DNA of 64,000 bases from Candidatus Vicinibacter proximus (GTDB lineage Bacteria > Bacteroidota > Bacteroidia > Chitinophagales > Saprospiraceae): the NCBI GenBank assembly GCA_016713905.1, contig JADJOE010000001.1, forward strand, positions 1,365,001 through 1,429,000. The letters run 5' to 3'. The translations under genes were made by a program, and so were the position numbers. Shown here one piece after another: positions 17,992-25,725 of this stretch (the first letter of the stretch is position 1; each line of letters begins with the position of its first letter). The notes under the pieces were generated by a model. That model searched no databases. It was not told where the DNA came from and saw only the letters and a list, made by a program, of their open reading frames with translations.

Positions 17992-19020
17992 TCATGATTT
18001 ATTTGTCAGACTATTGTTTACCAGGGGCGAAACCTTTGTTCCAATTAATTCAATTGCCTGCAAGAGCTTTTCGTGTGAGAGCCCTGCATCCATCTGAAAG
18101 GTAAATCTGGAAATCCCACCAAGAGCTTCACTGTGGCGAAGAATTTTAGCTGCCACTTCTTCCGGATTGCCTACCAGCAATGCGCCTAAAGGTCCGTTTT
18201 GGGCATCAAAACCCGTCCTGGTCACGGGAGGAAAACCACGTTCTTTTCCAATTTGGGTAAACATCTCTGCATAACCTGGATAGTAATTTGCAATGGCTTC
18301 GTCTGTTTGTTCAGCAACATATCCCAATGAATGTAATCCGACTTTTAACTGAACGGGATCATGACCTGCTTTTTGTCCGGCCTGTTTGTATAAATCAATT
18401 AATGGTCTGAACCGATGGGTCTCCCCACCAATGATGGCAACCATCAGCGGCAATCCAAGTTGCCCCGCGCGCACAAAAGAAGCAGGAGTTCCTCCCACAC
18501 CGAGCCAAATCGGAAGCTTTTCTTGCAACGGACGAGGATAGATTGGTTGATGCTGAAGCGGCGGTCGAAATTTTCCTGACCAGGTAATAAATTCCTGATC
18601 GCGTATTTTTAACAGGAGATCTAGTTTCTCCGTAAACAAGGCATCGTAATCATTCAAATTCAAACCAAAAAGTGGAAAGGACTCTATGAAAGACCCTCGA
18701 CCTGCAACTATTTCGGCTCTTCCGTTCGAGATTAAATCCAAAGTGGCGAAATTTTGAAAAACCCTTACCGGATCAGCTGCACTAAGTACAGTTACTGCAC
18801 TGGTTAATCGGATTCTTGAAGTGCGGGATGCCGCCGCAGCTAAAATCATGGATGAGGCGGAATCCAAAAATTCTTTCCGATAATGTTCTCCCATTCCAAA
18901 TATTTCCAGCCCAACTTGATCCGCAAATTCAATTCGTTCGATAAGTTCATTAAGTAATTTTGCAGGATTTGCTTTTGCTTGAGAGGGAGCAGCTGCAAAA
19001 CTGTCTATGCCAATTTCCAT
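17992..19020 (-). CDS. LLM-class flavin-dependent oxidoreductase
   Basis: A 342-residue luciferase-like monooxygenase. It starts MEIGIDSFAA, with the TIM-barrel strands in order: GLEIFGMGEHYRKEF, IRLTSAVTVLSAADPVRVFQNFATLDLISNGRAEIVAGRGSF and LPIWLGVGGTPASFVRAG. These mark FMN-dependent members rather than F420 enzymes with certainty only by context. The C-terminal segment (VGNPEEVAAKILRHSEALGGISRFTFQMD) is normal. The substrate is unknown. It is separated by 88 bp from the pirin gene and may share a transcript. Confidence 0.88.
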   Translation of the reverse strand: MEIGIDSFAAAPSQAKANPAKLLNELIERIEFADQVGLEIFGMGEHYRKEFLDSASSMILAAAASRTSRIRLTSAVTVLSAADPVRVFQNFATLDLISNGRAEIVAGRGSFIESFPLFGLNLNDYDALFTEKLDLLLKIRDQEFITWSGKFRPPLQHQPIYPRPLQEKLPIWLGVGGTPASFVRAGQLGLPLMVAIIGGETHRFRPLIDLYKQAGQKAGHDPVQLKVGLHSLGYVAEQTDEAIANYYPGYAEMFTQIGKERGFPPVTRTGFDAQNGPLGALLVGNPEEVAAKILRHSEALGGISRFTFQMDAGLSHEKLLQAIELIGTKVSPLVNNSLTNKS

Positions 19021-19108
19021 TTCTTAAATTTTGGATTATCTCCAATCAAACCAATGAACATTCAAATGGTTGGAAGTCCTGTAGAATAATCTTCATCAAG
19101 AATGAAGG

Positions 19109-19978
19109 CTATTCTTCTATAAGCATACCCATTTTACCCATTTGATAATCTCGCATAGCCATTAAAATCTCTGTTTCCGAATTCATGACAAAAGGTCCTT
19201 GCTGAACTACTTTTTCATTCAGCGGCGCACCGGATAATAAAATATATTGCGAGGCGGTTTTGGAAAAAATTTCTATTTCGCCTGGACTCTGGTCAAATAC
19301 CAATAAGTTTTCCGCATCCACAATGCCATAACCTCCTATCCGTACAATTCCATGTACGATGTACAATATGGTATTGAATTCTTCTGATGTGTTGATGATT
19401 TGATTTCCATCATATAAAGCGTCGCTCCAAATGATTAATAAATCATGAGCAGTAGGTGCCATAGAATGTATATCCTTATGTTTTCCTGCAATTAATTTAT
19501 TCGTGACCAATTGATCTTCAGAATGGAAAGTAGGTATTTTGTCTGCGGGAAAGTAATGATAGCTTGGTTGCTTCATTTTATTCGAAGCAGGTGTATTGAT
19601 CCATAACTGGATGATTTCCTGTTGACCGTTATGCTCTGTTAATTCTTGTGAAGGACGTTCACTGTGGATAATTCCCGCACCGGCATTCAACCATTGGACA
19701 TCTCCTTTGCGTGCAATTTGACTATTGCCCCGACTGTCCCGGTGATGAACTTCCCCATCCACCACAAAGGTAACCGGTGAAAATCCCCTATGTGGATGAG
19801 GACCTATTCCCTGATGAAGAGCAGGCGCAAGATTTGTGAAACTAAACTTTCCATGATGCAGCAATAAAAAAGGATCTACCTGCACCACATGCGGATTGGG
19901 TAAAGCCTGTTTGATCAATGTTCCGCCCATGTCTACATCTACGGAAGGAAGCAGATATTTCACTTTTTTGTGTACCAT
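19109..19978 (-). CDS. Pirin family protein
   Basis: A 289-residue bicupin. The N-terminal cupin holds the metal site: HPHRGFSPVTFVVDGEVHHRDS then GDVQWLNAGAGIIHSE, giving the usual three His and one Glu (HxH, H, E). The C-terminal pirin cupin is present (LLSGAPLNEKVVQQGPFVMNSETEI). Bacterial pirins bind iron or other metals and some oxidise quercetin; others modulate metabolism through protein partners. Cytosolic and complete. The last residues (YQMGKMGMLIEE) are normal for the family. Confidence 0.92.
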   Translation of the reverse strand: MVHKKVKYLLPSVDVDMGGTLIKQALPNPHVVQVDPFLLLHHGKFSFTNLAPALHQGIGPHPHRGFSPVTFVVDGEVHHRDSRGNSQIARKGDVQWLNAGAGIIHSERPSQELTEHNGQQEIIQLWINTPASNKMKQPSYHYFPADKIPTFHSEDQLVTNKLIAGKHKDIHSMAPTAHDLLIIWSDALYDGNQIINTSEEFNTILYIVHGIVRIGGYGIVDAENLLVFDQSPGEIEIFSKTASQYILLSGAPLNEKVVQQGPFVMNSETEILMAMRDYQMGKMGMLIEE

Positions 19979-20301
19979 TTAGGAAAGAATTATAGAGAAG
20001 ATTAGAAAGTAATTATTAGAGGAAAACCAATACGAAGTACCTCAAGACTGAACTGAACAAATGCACACAAAAATAGTGAATCCTTAAAGAATGTTTGTTA
20101 AAATTAGGTGTGAAATAATTTGATGCATAGATGTTATTATTGAATTAGATATGTTTGGAAAGAAAATATAAATTGAAATATTTTTTCAAGGAGCTAAAAA
20201 AAAATGACATTAAGTTTAACGTTTATGAAATTAAGAATTAAAAATTTGTTCTATTAAATTCCAATTCCATAAAACGGAAATACCATATAGGTTTAATCTT
20301 T
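19979..20301. other. 323-bp AT-rich intergenic region
   Basis: No convincing reading frame, terminator or repeat is seen. A promoter for the pirin gene is presumably within the right-hand part next to 19978, but I could not identify a clear TAnnTTTG element. Confidence 0.4.
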
Positions 20302-20844
20302 TTATATATGGGCCATAGTCCATTCTGATCTAGTGATTTTCATCCAGTCACAGCAAATGTCCTCCCACATAAATTTCTCTATAAATTTCAAACCACATTT
20401 TTCCAGGACTTTGCGGGATGCGACATTTTCTTCATGTACCATGCCGATGATTTCTGAAAGATCCAGTTTGTTAAATCCATAATCCAATGCAGCCATGGCA
20501 GCTTCCGTGGCAAATCCTTTGCCCCAGTATTGTGGAAGTATGCGATAACCCACATCGTAGAAACAGGTGTGATTATTTTCATAATCGGTGATGAATTTTA
20601 GACCACTCCAACCAATAAAATTACCGGTATTCTTCTCTATTGCCGCCCAACGCCCAATGCCATGATCATTATATTGTAGACGGATGGATCGTATAACCTT
20701 TCTGATTTCTTCTATATGTTTAACAGGTGTATTTCCTAGATATTTATGAACCAAAGAATTTGAATCTAATTCAAAGAGAGAATGCTCATCCGTTGGCAAT
20801 ATCTCTCTGTAAACAAGCCGATTTGATTCTGTATAAATTTTCAT
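20302..20844 (-). CDS. GNAT-family N-acetyltransferase (RimJ/RimL-like)
   Basis: A 180-residue acetyltransferase. It begins with the RimJ/L-type opening TESNRLVYREILPTDEHSLFELDSN. The acetyl-CoA binding region is DVGYRILPQYWGKGFATEAAMAALDYGFN (motif A, with the Q/RxxGxG/A element as QYWGKGFA). The C-terminal helix-strand ENVASRKVLEKCGLKFIEKF is motif B. It is a cytosolic single-domain protein. The acceptor (protein N terminus, antibiotic or metabolite) cannot be told. Confidence 0.9.
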   Translation of the reverse strand: MKIYTESNRLVYREILPTDEHSLFELDSNSLVHKYLGNTPVKHIEEIRKVIRSIRLQYNDHGIGRWAAIEKNTGNFIGWSGLKFITDYENNHTCFYDVGYRILPQYWGKGFATEAAMAALDYGFNKLDLSEIIGMVHEENVASRKVLEKCGLKFIEKFMWEDICCDWMKITRSEWTMAHI

Positions 20845-21002
20845 GATATTTTTTCGATTCTGCAGATTTGACGCATAGTAAAGATTAAATTTATTTCTGG
20901 GCCAAGTCTAAGGTAAGCAGATAAATTTTCTGTCTGTCAAAACTCATGGAATTATTTTTCTAAAAGTTACGCTAATGGAAACCACCTTTCAATTAACAGC
21001 AA

Positions 21003-21512
21003 ATGGAGAAAACTAAAATTGCACTACTGATGGAATCATACAACCGCGAAGATCAGGTATGTACATTTATTGGATCACCCGGTTTAGTTGCTGCGGATGC
21101 AGATAAAATTAAGCAACTGGCATCGAAGCTTTCAAAACCAAATAGAAATATGGTATTCCGTTCTTTACACAACAGAGGAGCTGCAGGTATATTTAACGAA
21201 GGGATTTCTGAGCTATGGAGGCTGCAAAGAGTGGTCAAAGGCCATGGCTATTTTCATTTTTATAACAGACCTGATGAAGATTGTCCTCCTGGAAAACAAC
21301 TGCTCAAAAATCCGGAGCCCAGAATGCCTTCAGAACTCACCTATCACCAATACCATATTCTCAAAAACTACATGAATGCCCTGCATGCCGTGGATATTCC
21401 CATAGCCGGCGAGTTAAGGGAAATATATCGGGTAATGATGTCCGGAATAAAATTTTTAAAGCCATCATCAGTGGTATTTTCTTCTGTGGTGACTGGGTAT
21501 TTATCTCCATAA
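21003..21512 (+). CDS. Hypothetical protein whose 3' end overlaps an antisense channel gene
   Basis: A 169-residue protein beginning MEKTKIALLMESYNRED. Codon choice and residue pattern to about residue 155 look genuinely coding (CTFIGSPGLVAADADKIKQLASKL, then RMPSELTYHQYHILKNYMNAL). I do not recognise the family. The last 14 or so residues (PSSVVFSSVVTGYLSP) are antisense to the pore region of the ion-channel gene on the other strand, so the native C terminus has probably been replaced at a DNA junction near 21470. No signal peptide or membrane segment is present. Function unknown. Confidence 0.55.
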   Translation: MEKTKIALLMESYNREDQVCTFIGSPGLVAADADKIKQLASKLSKPNRNMVFRSLHNRGAAGIFNEGISELWRLQRVVKGHGYFHFYNRPDEDCPPGKQLLKNPEPRMPSELTYHQYHILKNYMNALHAVDIPIAGELREIYRVMMSGIKFLKPSSVVFSSVVTGYLSP

Positions 21513-22039
21513 GCGCCATAATTAATGGTAGAATAAGCCCACCAAATTGCATCCTCTGCGGTAAGAATGTTACTCTCCGGGTCGTGTTCTACCTGTAGAA
21601 TTGCGAAGGAGGAAAATATAATCTTAAAAGTAGCCACTATGGCAGCAGTTCCAAGGGCACTGTTGGATCTTTTTTGATAAACATGGTTTACCAGATGATG
21701 GACGGATTTAAACGCTCTCAGGATTCGAAGCAATCTGATTAATCGGAAGGCTCTCCCGGTCCTCAATACATCTACTGCAGGAATACTTGCAAGAAGATCT
21801 ATCCAGCCCCACTTCATATACGACAACTTGCTTTTGGCCTTATAAAACCGATAGGAAAAATCAAATAAAAATATCAGGCAAATCATATGATCCAGAAGGT
21901 GCAATATTTTGGATATTTCCGGCGGTAATCTTAACATGGTGTCCAGCATCAAAGCAACCAACACATAGATGGACAACAGGATAATCAGGATGTTTAGGAA
22001 GCCTAATTTCTCTGTTTTTTCCATTTGTTCTGTTTCCAT
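21368..22039 (-). pseudogene. Voltage-gated-type ion channel truncated after the selectivity filter
   Basis: A 223-residue frame containing S1 (LNILIILLSIYVLVALML), S2 (LLDHMICLIFLFDFSYRFYKA), S3 (WGWIDLLASIPAV), the charged S4 (RTGRAFRLIRLLRILRAFKS), S5 (TAAIVATFKIIFSSFAILQ) and the pore helix DAIWWAYSTI. The filter reads NYGAYGD where relatives have TTVGYGD. After PVTTEE the expected S6 helix is absent; instead about 36 non-hydrophobic residues follow, antisense to the convergent plus-strand gene. A channel without S6 should not form a pore, so I regard this as a truncated gene. Intact relatives are inner-membrane K+-type channels of about 260-280 residues. Confidence 0.7.
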
Positions 22040-22428
22040 AAAATTTGAATTAAGTTTTAAACCATGTTAACCAATTTGAATAAGTCAATAAATCATGGTC
22101 AAAGGTTTATTGTAAAAATAGTGCTGATTTTATTCTTCCGGCACTTTTGAATGAGGGGAAAATGAATGAAAAGCAATAGGCCAAACCGTAATACCTGTTT
22201 TTAGCATTATTTTGATCAAGTTAATCATTGCAAAGAGTTGAAAGCGGGACATTTTGTGAATTTACTGTACCAAAGTCGTAAGTCTATTTGCTGGGACCAA
22301 TCCTAATCGAATGCTTAAATTTTACGATTTTTTACCCGACATGTTTGAGAATGAAATTTTTTAATAACTGATATTATGCATTATACATATTATTAAAATA
22401 AATATTTATATTATAACGATCATTTTAC
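22040..22428. other. Intergenic region between the truncated channel and the efflux operon
   Basis: About 390 bp of AT-rich DNA. It holds the presumed upstream region of the minus-strand channel and leads into the tetR promoter. A self-complementary TTGATCAA lies near 22212; I found nothing else definite. Confidence 0.4.
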
Positions 22429-22441
22429 TAAACACTGTTTA
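22429..22441. promoter_or_regulatory. Palindromic operator O1 of the tetR-efflux operon
   Basis: TAAACACTGTTTA is a 13-bp inverted repeat (arms TAAACA/TGTTTA). It sits one base upstream of a TATATTTG -7 element, where bound repressor would block RNA polymerase. Its reverse complement matches 11 of 13 bases with a second palindrome at 23247-23259. Confidence 0.65.
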
Positions 22442-22442
22442 T

Positions 22443-22450
22443 TATATTTG
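22443..22450 (+). promoter_or_regulatory. Bacteroidota -7 element, tetR-efflux operon promoter
   Basis: TATATTTG matches TAnnTTTG exactly. It lies directly after operator O1 and predicts a leader of about 155 nt before the tetR ATG at 22612. No clear -33 TTG was seen. Confidence 0.55.
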
Positions 22451-22477
22451 CGTTGTTATTTTGACAAGCTGATCAAA

Positions 22478-22600
22478 ATGGGATTTGTGAAAAGGGGTTC
22501 ATTTAAACAATTGAAGAAAGCAATTGGAAGAATGAAATACTCCCAAAGCAAATGTCTTATTTTTCACAAGTTGCTTTTTAATGACTTAATCACTAACTAA
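22478..22600 (+). CDS. Possible 40-residue basic leader peptide ahead of tetR
   Basis: An ATG-started frame in the predicted leader encodes a 40-residue peptide (MGFVKRGSFKQLKK...LLFNDLITN), rich in Lys/Arg and ending TAA 11 bases before the tetR start codon. Its first half is cationic and its second half hydrophobic. The close, non-overlapping spacing resembles a translationally coupled small gene. It may be a chance frame; no homologue is known to me. Confidence 0.3.
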   Translation: MGFVKRGSFKQLKKAIGRMKYSQSKCLIFHKLLFNDLITN

Positions 22601-22611
22601 TCAAGCTGTAC

Positions 22612-23229
22612 ATGGGTATTTCAGAAAGAAAAGAAAGGGAAAAAAGCGAACTTCGGGAGCTGATACTCTTGAAAGCAAAGGAAATTCTGTCCAAAGAAGG
22701 CCAGGATCAGTTGTCTATCCGAAAGATCGCCACCGCTGCTGAATATAGCCCCGCAACCATTTACTTATACTTCAAGGATAAGGACGAAATCCTTTTTTCT
22801 TTGATGGAAATGGGCTTCACCCTGATGGGTAAGTTCCTGATGGAAGCTATCTCAGAACCGGATCCGGTAAAGCGGATCGCAGCGATTGGAAGAGGCTATG
22901 TGCGTTTTGGTATTGACAATCCGGATTGGTACGAATTGATGTTTAATTCCGAAAAGCCAATGAACCACCTGGAGCGTTGTAAAGAGGTCTGGGGACAGGG
23001 ATTGAGCCTCTTCGAACTGCTGGTATCTACCTGTCAGGAAGTCATCGAAAGCAAAAGAACTAAAGCAGATAATCCACACATCATGGCTCTGCAGCTGTGG
23101 AGTAATGTCCATGGTCTGGTAAGTTTAGTGCAATCCCAACGATTGGATATCATCGAACAAGCACACCCGGATCACTTGGTTGCTGCAACCCTTGATCACA
23201 TCATGAATTGCATATTTATCCACGAATAA
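22612..23229 (+). CDS. TetR/AcrR-family repressor of the efflux operon
   Basis: A 205-residue regulator. The helix-turn-helix lies at residues about 14-60 (ELILLKAKEILSKEGQDQLSIRKIATAAEYSPATIYLYFKDKDEILF), the classic TetR DNA-binding domain with YLYFKDKDE. The C-terminal ligand domain resembles the WHG type (WYELMFNSEKP, ALQLWSNVHGLVSLVQ). It is the first gene of an operon with tolC, adaptor and RND pump genes, spaced 34, 32 and 51 bp, and is flanked by two matching palindromes. The likely role is to repress itself and the pump and release on binding a pump substrate. Confidence 0.92.
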   Translation: MGISERKEREKSELRELILLKAKEILSKEGQDQLSIRKIATAAEYSPATIYLYFKDKDEILFSLMEMGFTLMGKFLMEAISEPDPVKRIAAIGRGYVRFGIDNPDWYELMFNSEKPMNHLERCKEVWGQGLSLFELLVSTCQEVIESKRTKADNPHIMALQLWSNVHGLVSLVQSQRLDIIEQAHPDHLVAATLDHIMNCIFIHE

Positions 23230-23246
23230 TTTTTTTACCCATTTGC

Positions 23247-23259
23247 TAAACAGTGTACA
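23247..23259. promoter_or_regulatory. Palindromic operator O2 between tetR and tolC
   Basis: TAAACAGTGTACA lies 4 bp before the tolC ATG (23264) and 17 bp after the tetR stop. It matches the reverse complement of operator O1 at 11 of 13 positions. Bound repressor here would block read-through or an internal promoter. Confidence 0.55.
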
Positions 23260-23263
23260 TATT

Positions 23264-24595
23264 ATGATCACAATTTATAAATCGGCACAGTGGCTTCTTA
23301 TTTTGTTTATGTTGAACCAAATTGCCACAGCACAGGACTTTGACCCAATGGTTAAAGCGGTTTGGAAACAAAACAAAGAACTCCAGGCACGAAGTTTTGA
23401 ACTCAAAAAGGCGGAGTCATCATTTATGGAAGCCAAGGCAATGTATCGGCCTTCTGTGAATTTTGGAGCGCAGTACACCCTAGCATATGGAGGTCGGTCA
23501 ATTGCCCTCCCCATTGGCGATCTCTTCAATCCCGTGTACAGTACCCTAAACCAACTAACAGGTACGAATAATTTTGGCAGCTTGGAAAACGTAGAGACCC
23601 AGTTTTTACCCAATAATTTTTATGATGCGCACATCAGGGTTCAGCAACCCATTTATTATCCGGAAATCAGTTTGGGGAAATCCATTAAACTGGAACAAAT
23701 CAAACTCCAGGAATTGGAAGTTAAAGCCTACAAACGACTGCTCAGTAAAGAGCTGATGACAACGCTGTTTCAATATAAAAGTGCTGAGGCATATTTGAAC
23801 ATAGTTCTACAGTCAGACACATTGCTTGCTGAAGCCCTTAGAACGACCTCCAGTATGGTTAGAAATGGAATTGCACTTCCGTCTGCACAACACCGAATTG
23901 AATCTGAAAAGGCCTCGCTGGAAGCCAAAAAATTGGAAATACAAGCCATGCGTAACAATGCATTGGATTATTTGACATTCCTTGTAGGTCCGGATGTGCA
24001 AATTTTGTTAAATGGATTGGTATTATCAGAATTTCCCACGATAAACAAAACAGAACGAAAAGATGGAGAGGAATTAGAACAATTGAAATCAGGAATAAAA
24101 ATCAACGAGCTTCTTCAAAAAAAGGAAAAACAATTTTACAAACCTCGTTTAGGTGCACAGTTGGATCTGGGGTCTCAGGAATTTGATTTTGGTTTTGATC
24201 CATATGTCTTGCTTGGAATCAATTTAGAAATCAATCTCTATGATGGGGCGCGACACAAATATCGAAAAGACCAAAATAAATCAACCCTTGCTGCCATACA
24301 AATGAGACATGACCACCTTGAAGATCAATTTGAACTCCGTTCCGCAACCAGTCTGAATAATCTGGAATCAGCTATGGCGCAGGCAAAAACCTTTGCACCA
24401 CGAATTGAGCATGCAAAAAAAATGTATCAGGAAATTTTTAAAAAATACAAAGAAGGATCGGTTAACTATTTAGAACTGCTGGATGCACAGACACTAAGTT
24501 TTAGAACCGAAACAGAATATACTTTGTCCCGTTTTCAGGTATGGATCAGATGGGCCGAACATCTTTACAACACGGCCAACTATCCAATTGATTAA
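23264..24595 (+). CDS. TolC-family outer-membrane efflux protein
   Basis: A 443-residue protein from ATG 23264; an upstream in-frame TTG (23243) lies across operator O2 and is not used here. The signal peptide ends at TAQDF. Two long helical repeats of the outer-membrane-factor fold are visible, with periodic KAESSFMEAKAMYRPS and, at the end, KKMYQEIFKKYKEGSVNYLELLDAQTLSF. It forms the trimeric outer-membrane channel for the adaptor and RND pump encoded next. The length is normal for TolC-like proteins of Bacteroidota. Confidence 0.93.
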   Translation: MITIYKSAQWLLILFMLNQIATAQDFDPMVKAVWKQNKELQARSFELKKAESSFMEAKAMYRPSVNFGAQYTLAYGGRSIALPIGDLFNPVYSTLNQLTGTNNFGSLENVETQFLPNNFYDAHIRVQQPIYYPEISLGKSIKLEQIKLQELEVKAYKRLLSKELMTTLFQYKSAEAYLNIVLQSDTLLAEALRTTSSMVRNGIALPSAQHRIESEKASLEAKKLEIQAMRNNALDYLTFLVGPDVQILLNGLVLSEFPTINKTERKDGEELEQLKSGIKINELLQKKEKQFYKPRLGAQLDLGSQEFDFGFDPYVLLGINLEINLYDGARHKYRKDQNKSTLAAIQMRHDHLEDQFELRSATSLNNLESAMAQAKTFAPRIEHAKKMYQEIFKKYKEGSVNYLELLDAQTLSFRTETEYTLSRFQVWIRWAEHLYNTANYPID

Positions 24596-24627
24596 TCTTA
24601 TTTTTTATTGCAATTTAATTTGAACAA

Positions 24628-25674
24628 ATGAAAAAAATTCTCTTTTCCGCTTTCATTTTTATTTCCCTTTTATGGGCATGTAAAAAACAACAGCAACCTA
24701 CTCCCGAAAATAATTCTCAGGACTTGAATTCAACTCCGGTTAAAACTGCAAAAATAGAATCCGGCAAAGAATCTGAGACCATTTCTGCACTGGGTATTGT
24801 AATGTCTGAATCGGATGCAAAACCTTCCTTTAAAACAGGTGGAATCATAGACAGAACTTTTGTGAAAGAGGGCGATGCGGTAAAGAAAGGACAATTGCTC
24901 GCAACACTGATCATGACTGAAATTAATGCACAGGTCAAAATAGCAGAAGAGGCTTTGGAAAAATCAGAGCGCGATTTAAAACGTGTAAAAAATTTATACA
25001 CCGACAGTGTCGCCACGCTTGAACAATTTCAAAATGCATCCACAGCTTTGGAGATGGCCAGAAGATCCGTAGAAATTGCCAGATTCAACAGAGGACAAAG
25101 TGAGGTTCATTCCCCGATTGCAGGAAGAATTGTGAAACAAATTTTGCATCCGGGTGAACTCGCCGGTCCCGGGATTCCTGTTTATGCGATTATGGGTACT
25201 CAAAATCAGGATTGGACGGTTAGAGTAGGTTTGACTGATCGCGATTGGGCAAGAGTAAACATCGGAGATCCTGCCGAGATAAGTCTGGATGCTTATCCTG
25301 AAAAAAAGTTTACAGCAGTAGTAGATGACAAAGCTCCTGTTGGTGGCGAAGCCAGCGGTACACTGGACGTAATTTTAAAAATTAAGAACCTCAATATTTC
25401 ACTTGCAGCAGGTTTGGTGGCCAAATCCATTATTTATCCAAAATCTGTTTCAACCTACACAACCATACCAATTGAAGCAATGGTGGAAATGAATCAACAG
25501 TCGGCTTATGTTTTTGTCATAGAGGAAGGAAGAGCAAAAAAAATCATGTTGAAAATAATAAGACTCATCGGGGATAAAGTAGCAATTCATGCTGAGACAT
25601 CCTTACCGGAAGAAGTCATTACTACAGGGTCTTCTTATCTTGAAGAAGGTGACTTAGTTCGTAAAGTTAATTAG
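24628..25674 (+). CDS. RND efflux periplasmic adaptor (HlyD/MFP family) lipoprotein
   Basis: A 348-residue membrane-fusion protein. The signal MKKILFSAFIFISLLWAC has a lipobox Cys18. The lipoyl half-motifs are VKEGDAVKKGQLLATL and SPIAGRIVKQILHPGELAGPG, flanking the helical hairpin (KIAEEALEKSERDLKRVKNLYTDS...). Beta-barrel and membrane-proximal domains follow. It links the inner-membrane RND pump to the TolC-like channel. It is complete and in operon order tolC-adaptor-pump. Confidence 0.93.
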   Translation: MKKILFSAFIFISLLWACKKQQQPTPENNSQDLNSTPVKTAKIESGKESETISALGIVMSESDAKPSFKTGGIIDRTFVKEGDAVKKGQLLATLIMTEINAQVKIAEEALEKSERDLKRVKNLYTDSVATLEQFQNASTALEMARRSVEIARFNRGQSEVHSPIAGRIVKQILHPGELAGPGIPVYAIMGTQNQDWTVRVGLTDRDWARVNIGDPAEISLDAYPEKKFTAVVDDKAPVGGEASGTLDVILKIKNLNISLAAGLVAKSIIYPKSVSTYTTIPIEAMVEMNQQSAYVFVIEEGRAKKIMLKIIRLIGDKVAIHAETSLPEEVITTGSSYLEEGDLVRKVN

Positions 25675-25725
25675 CATTAATATTTCAAAATATAATGGAT
25701 CATTGTGGTCATTAAAAAATAGATC

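Noticed and set aside
21361..21552. Search for the missing S6 helix of the channel in other frames
   Set aside because: The alternative minus-strand frames in this stretch give no hydrophobic helix matching S6, so simple frameshift does not explain the loss.
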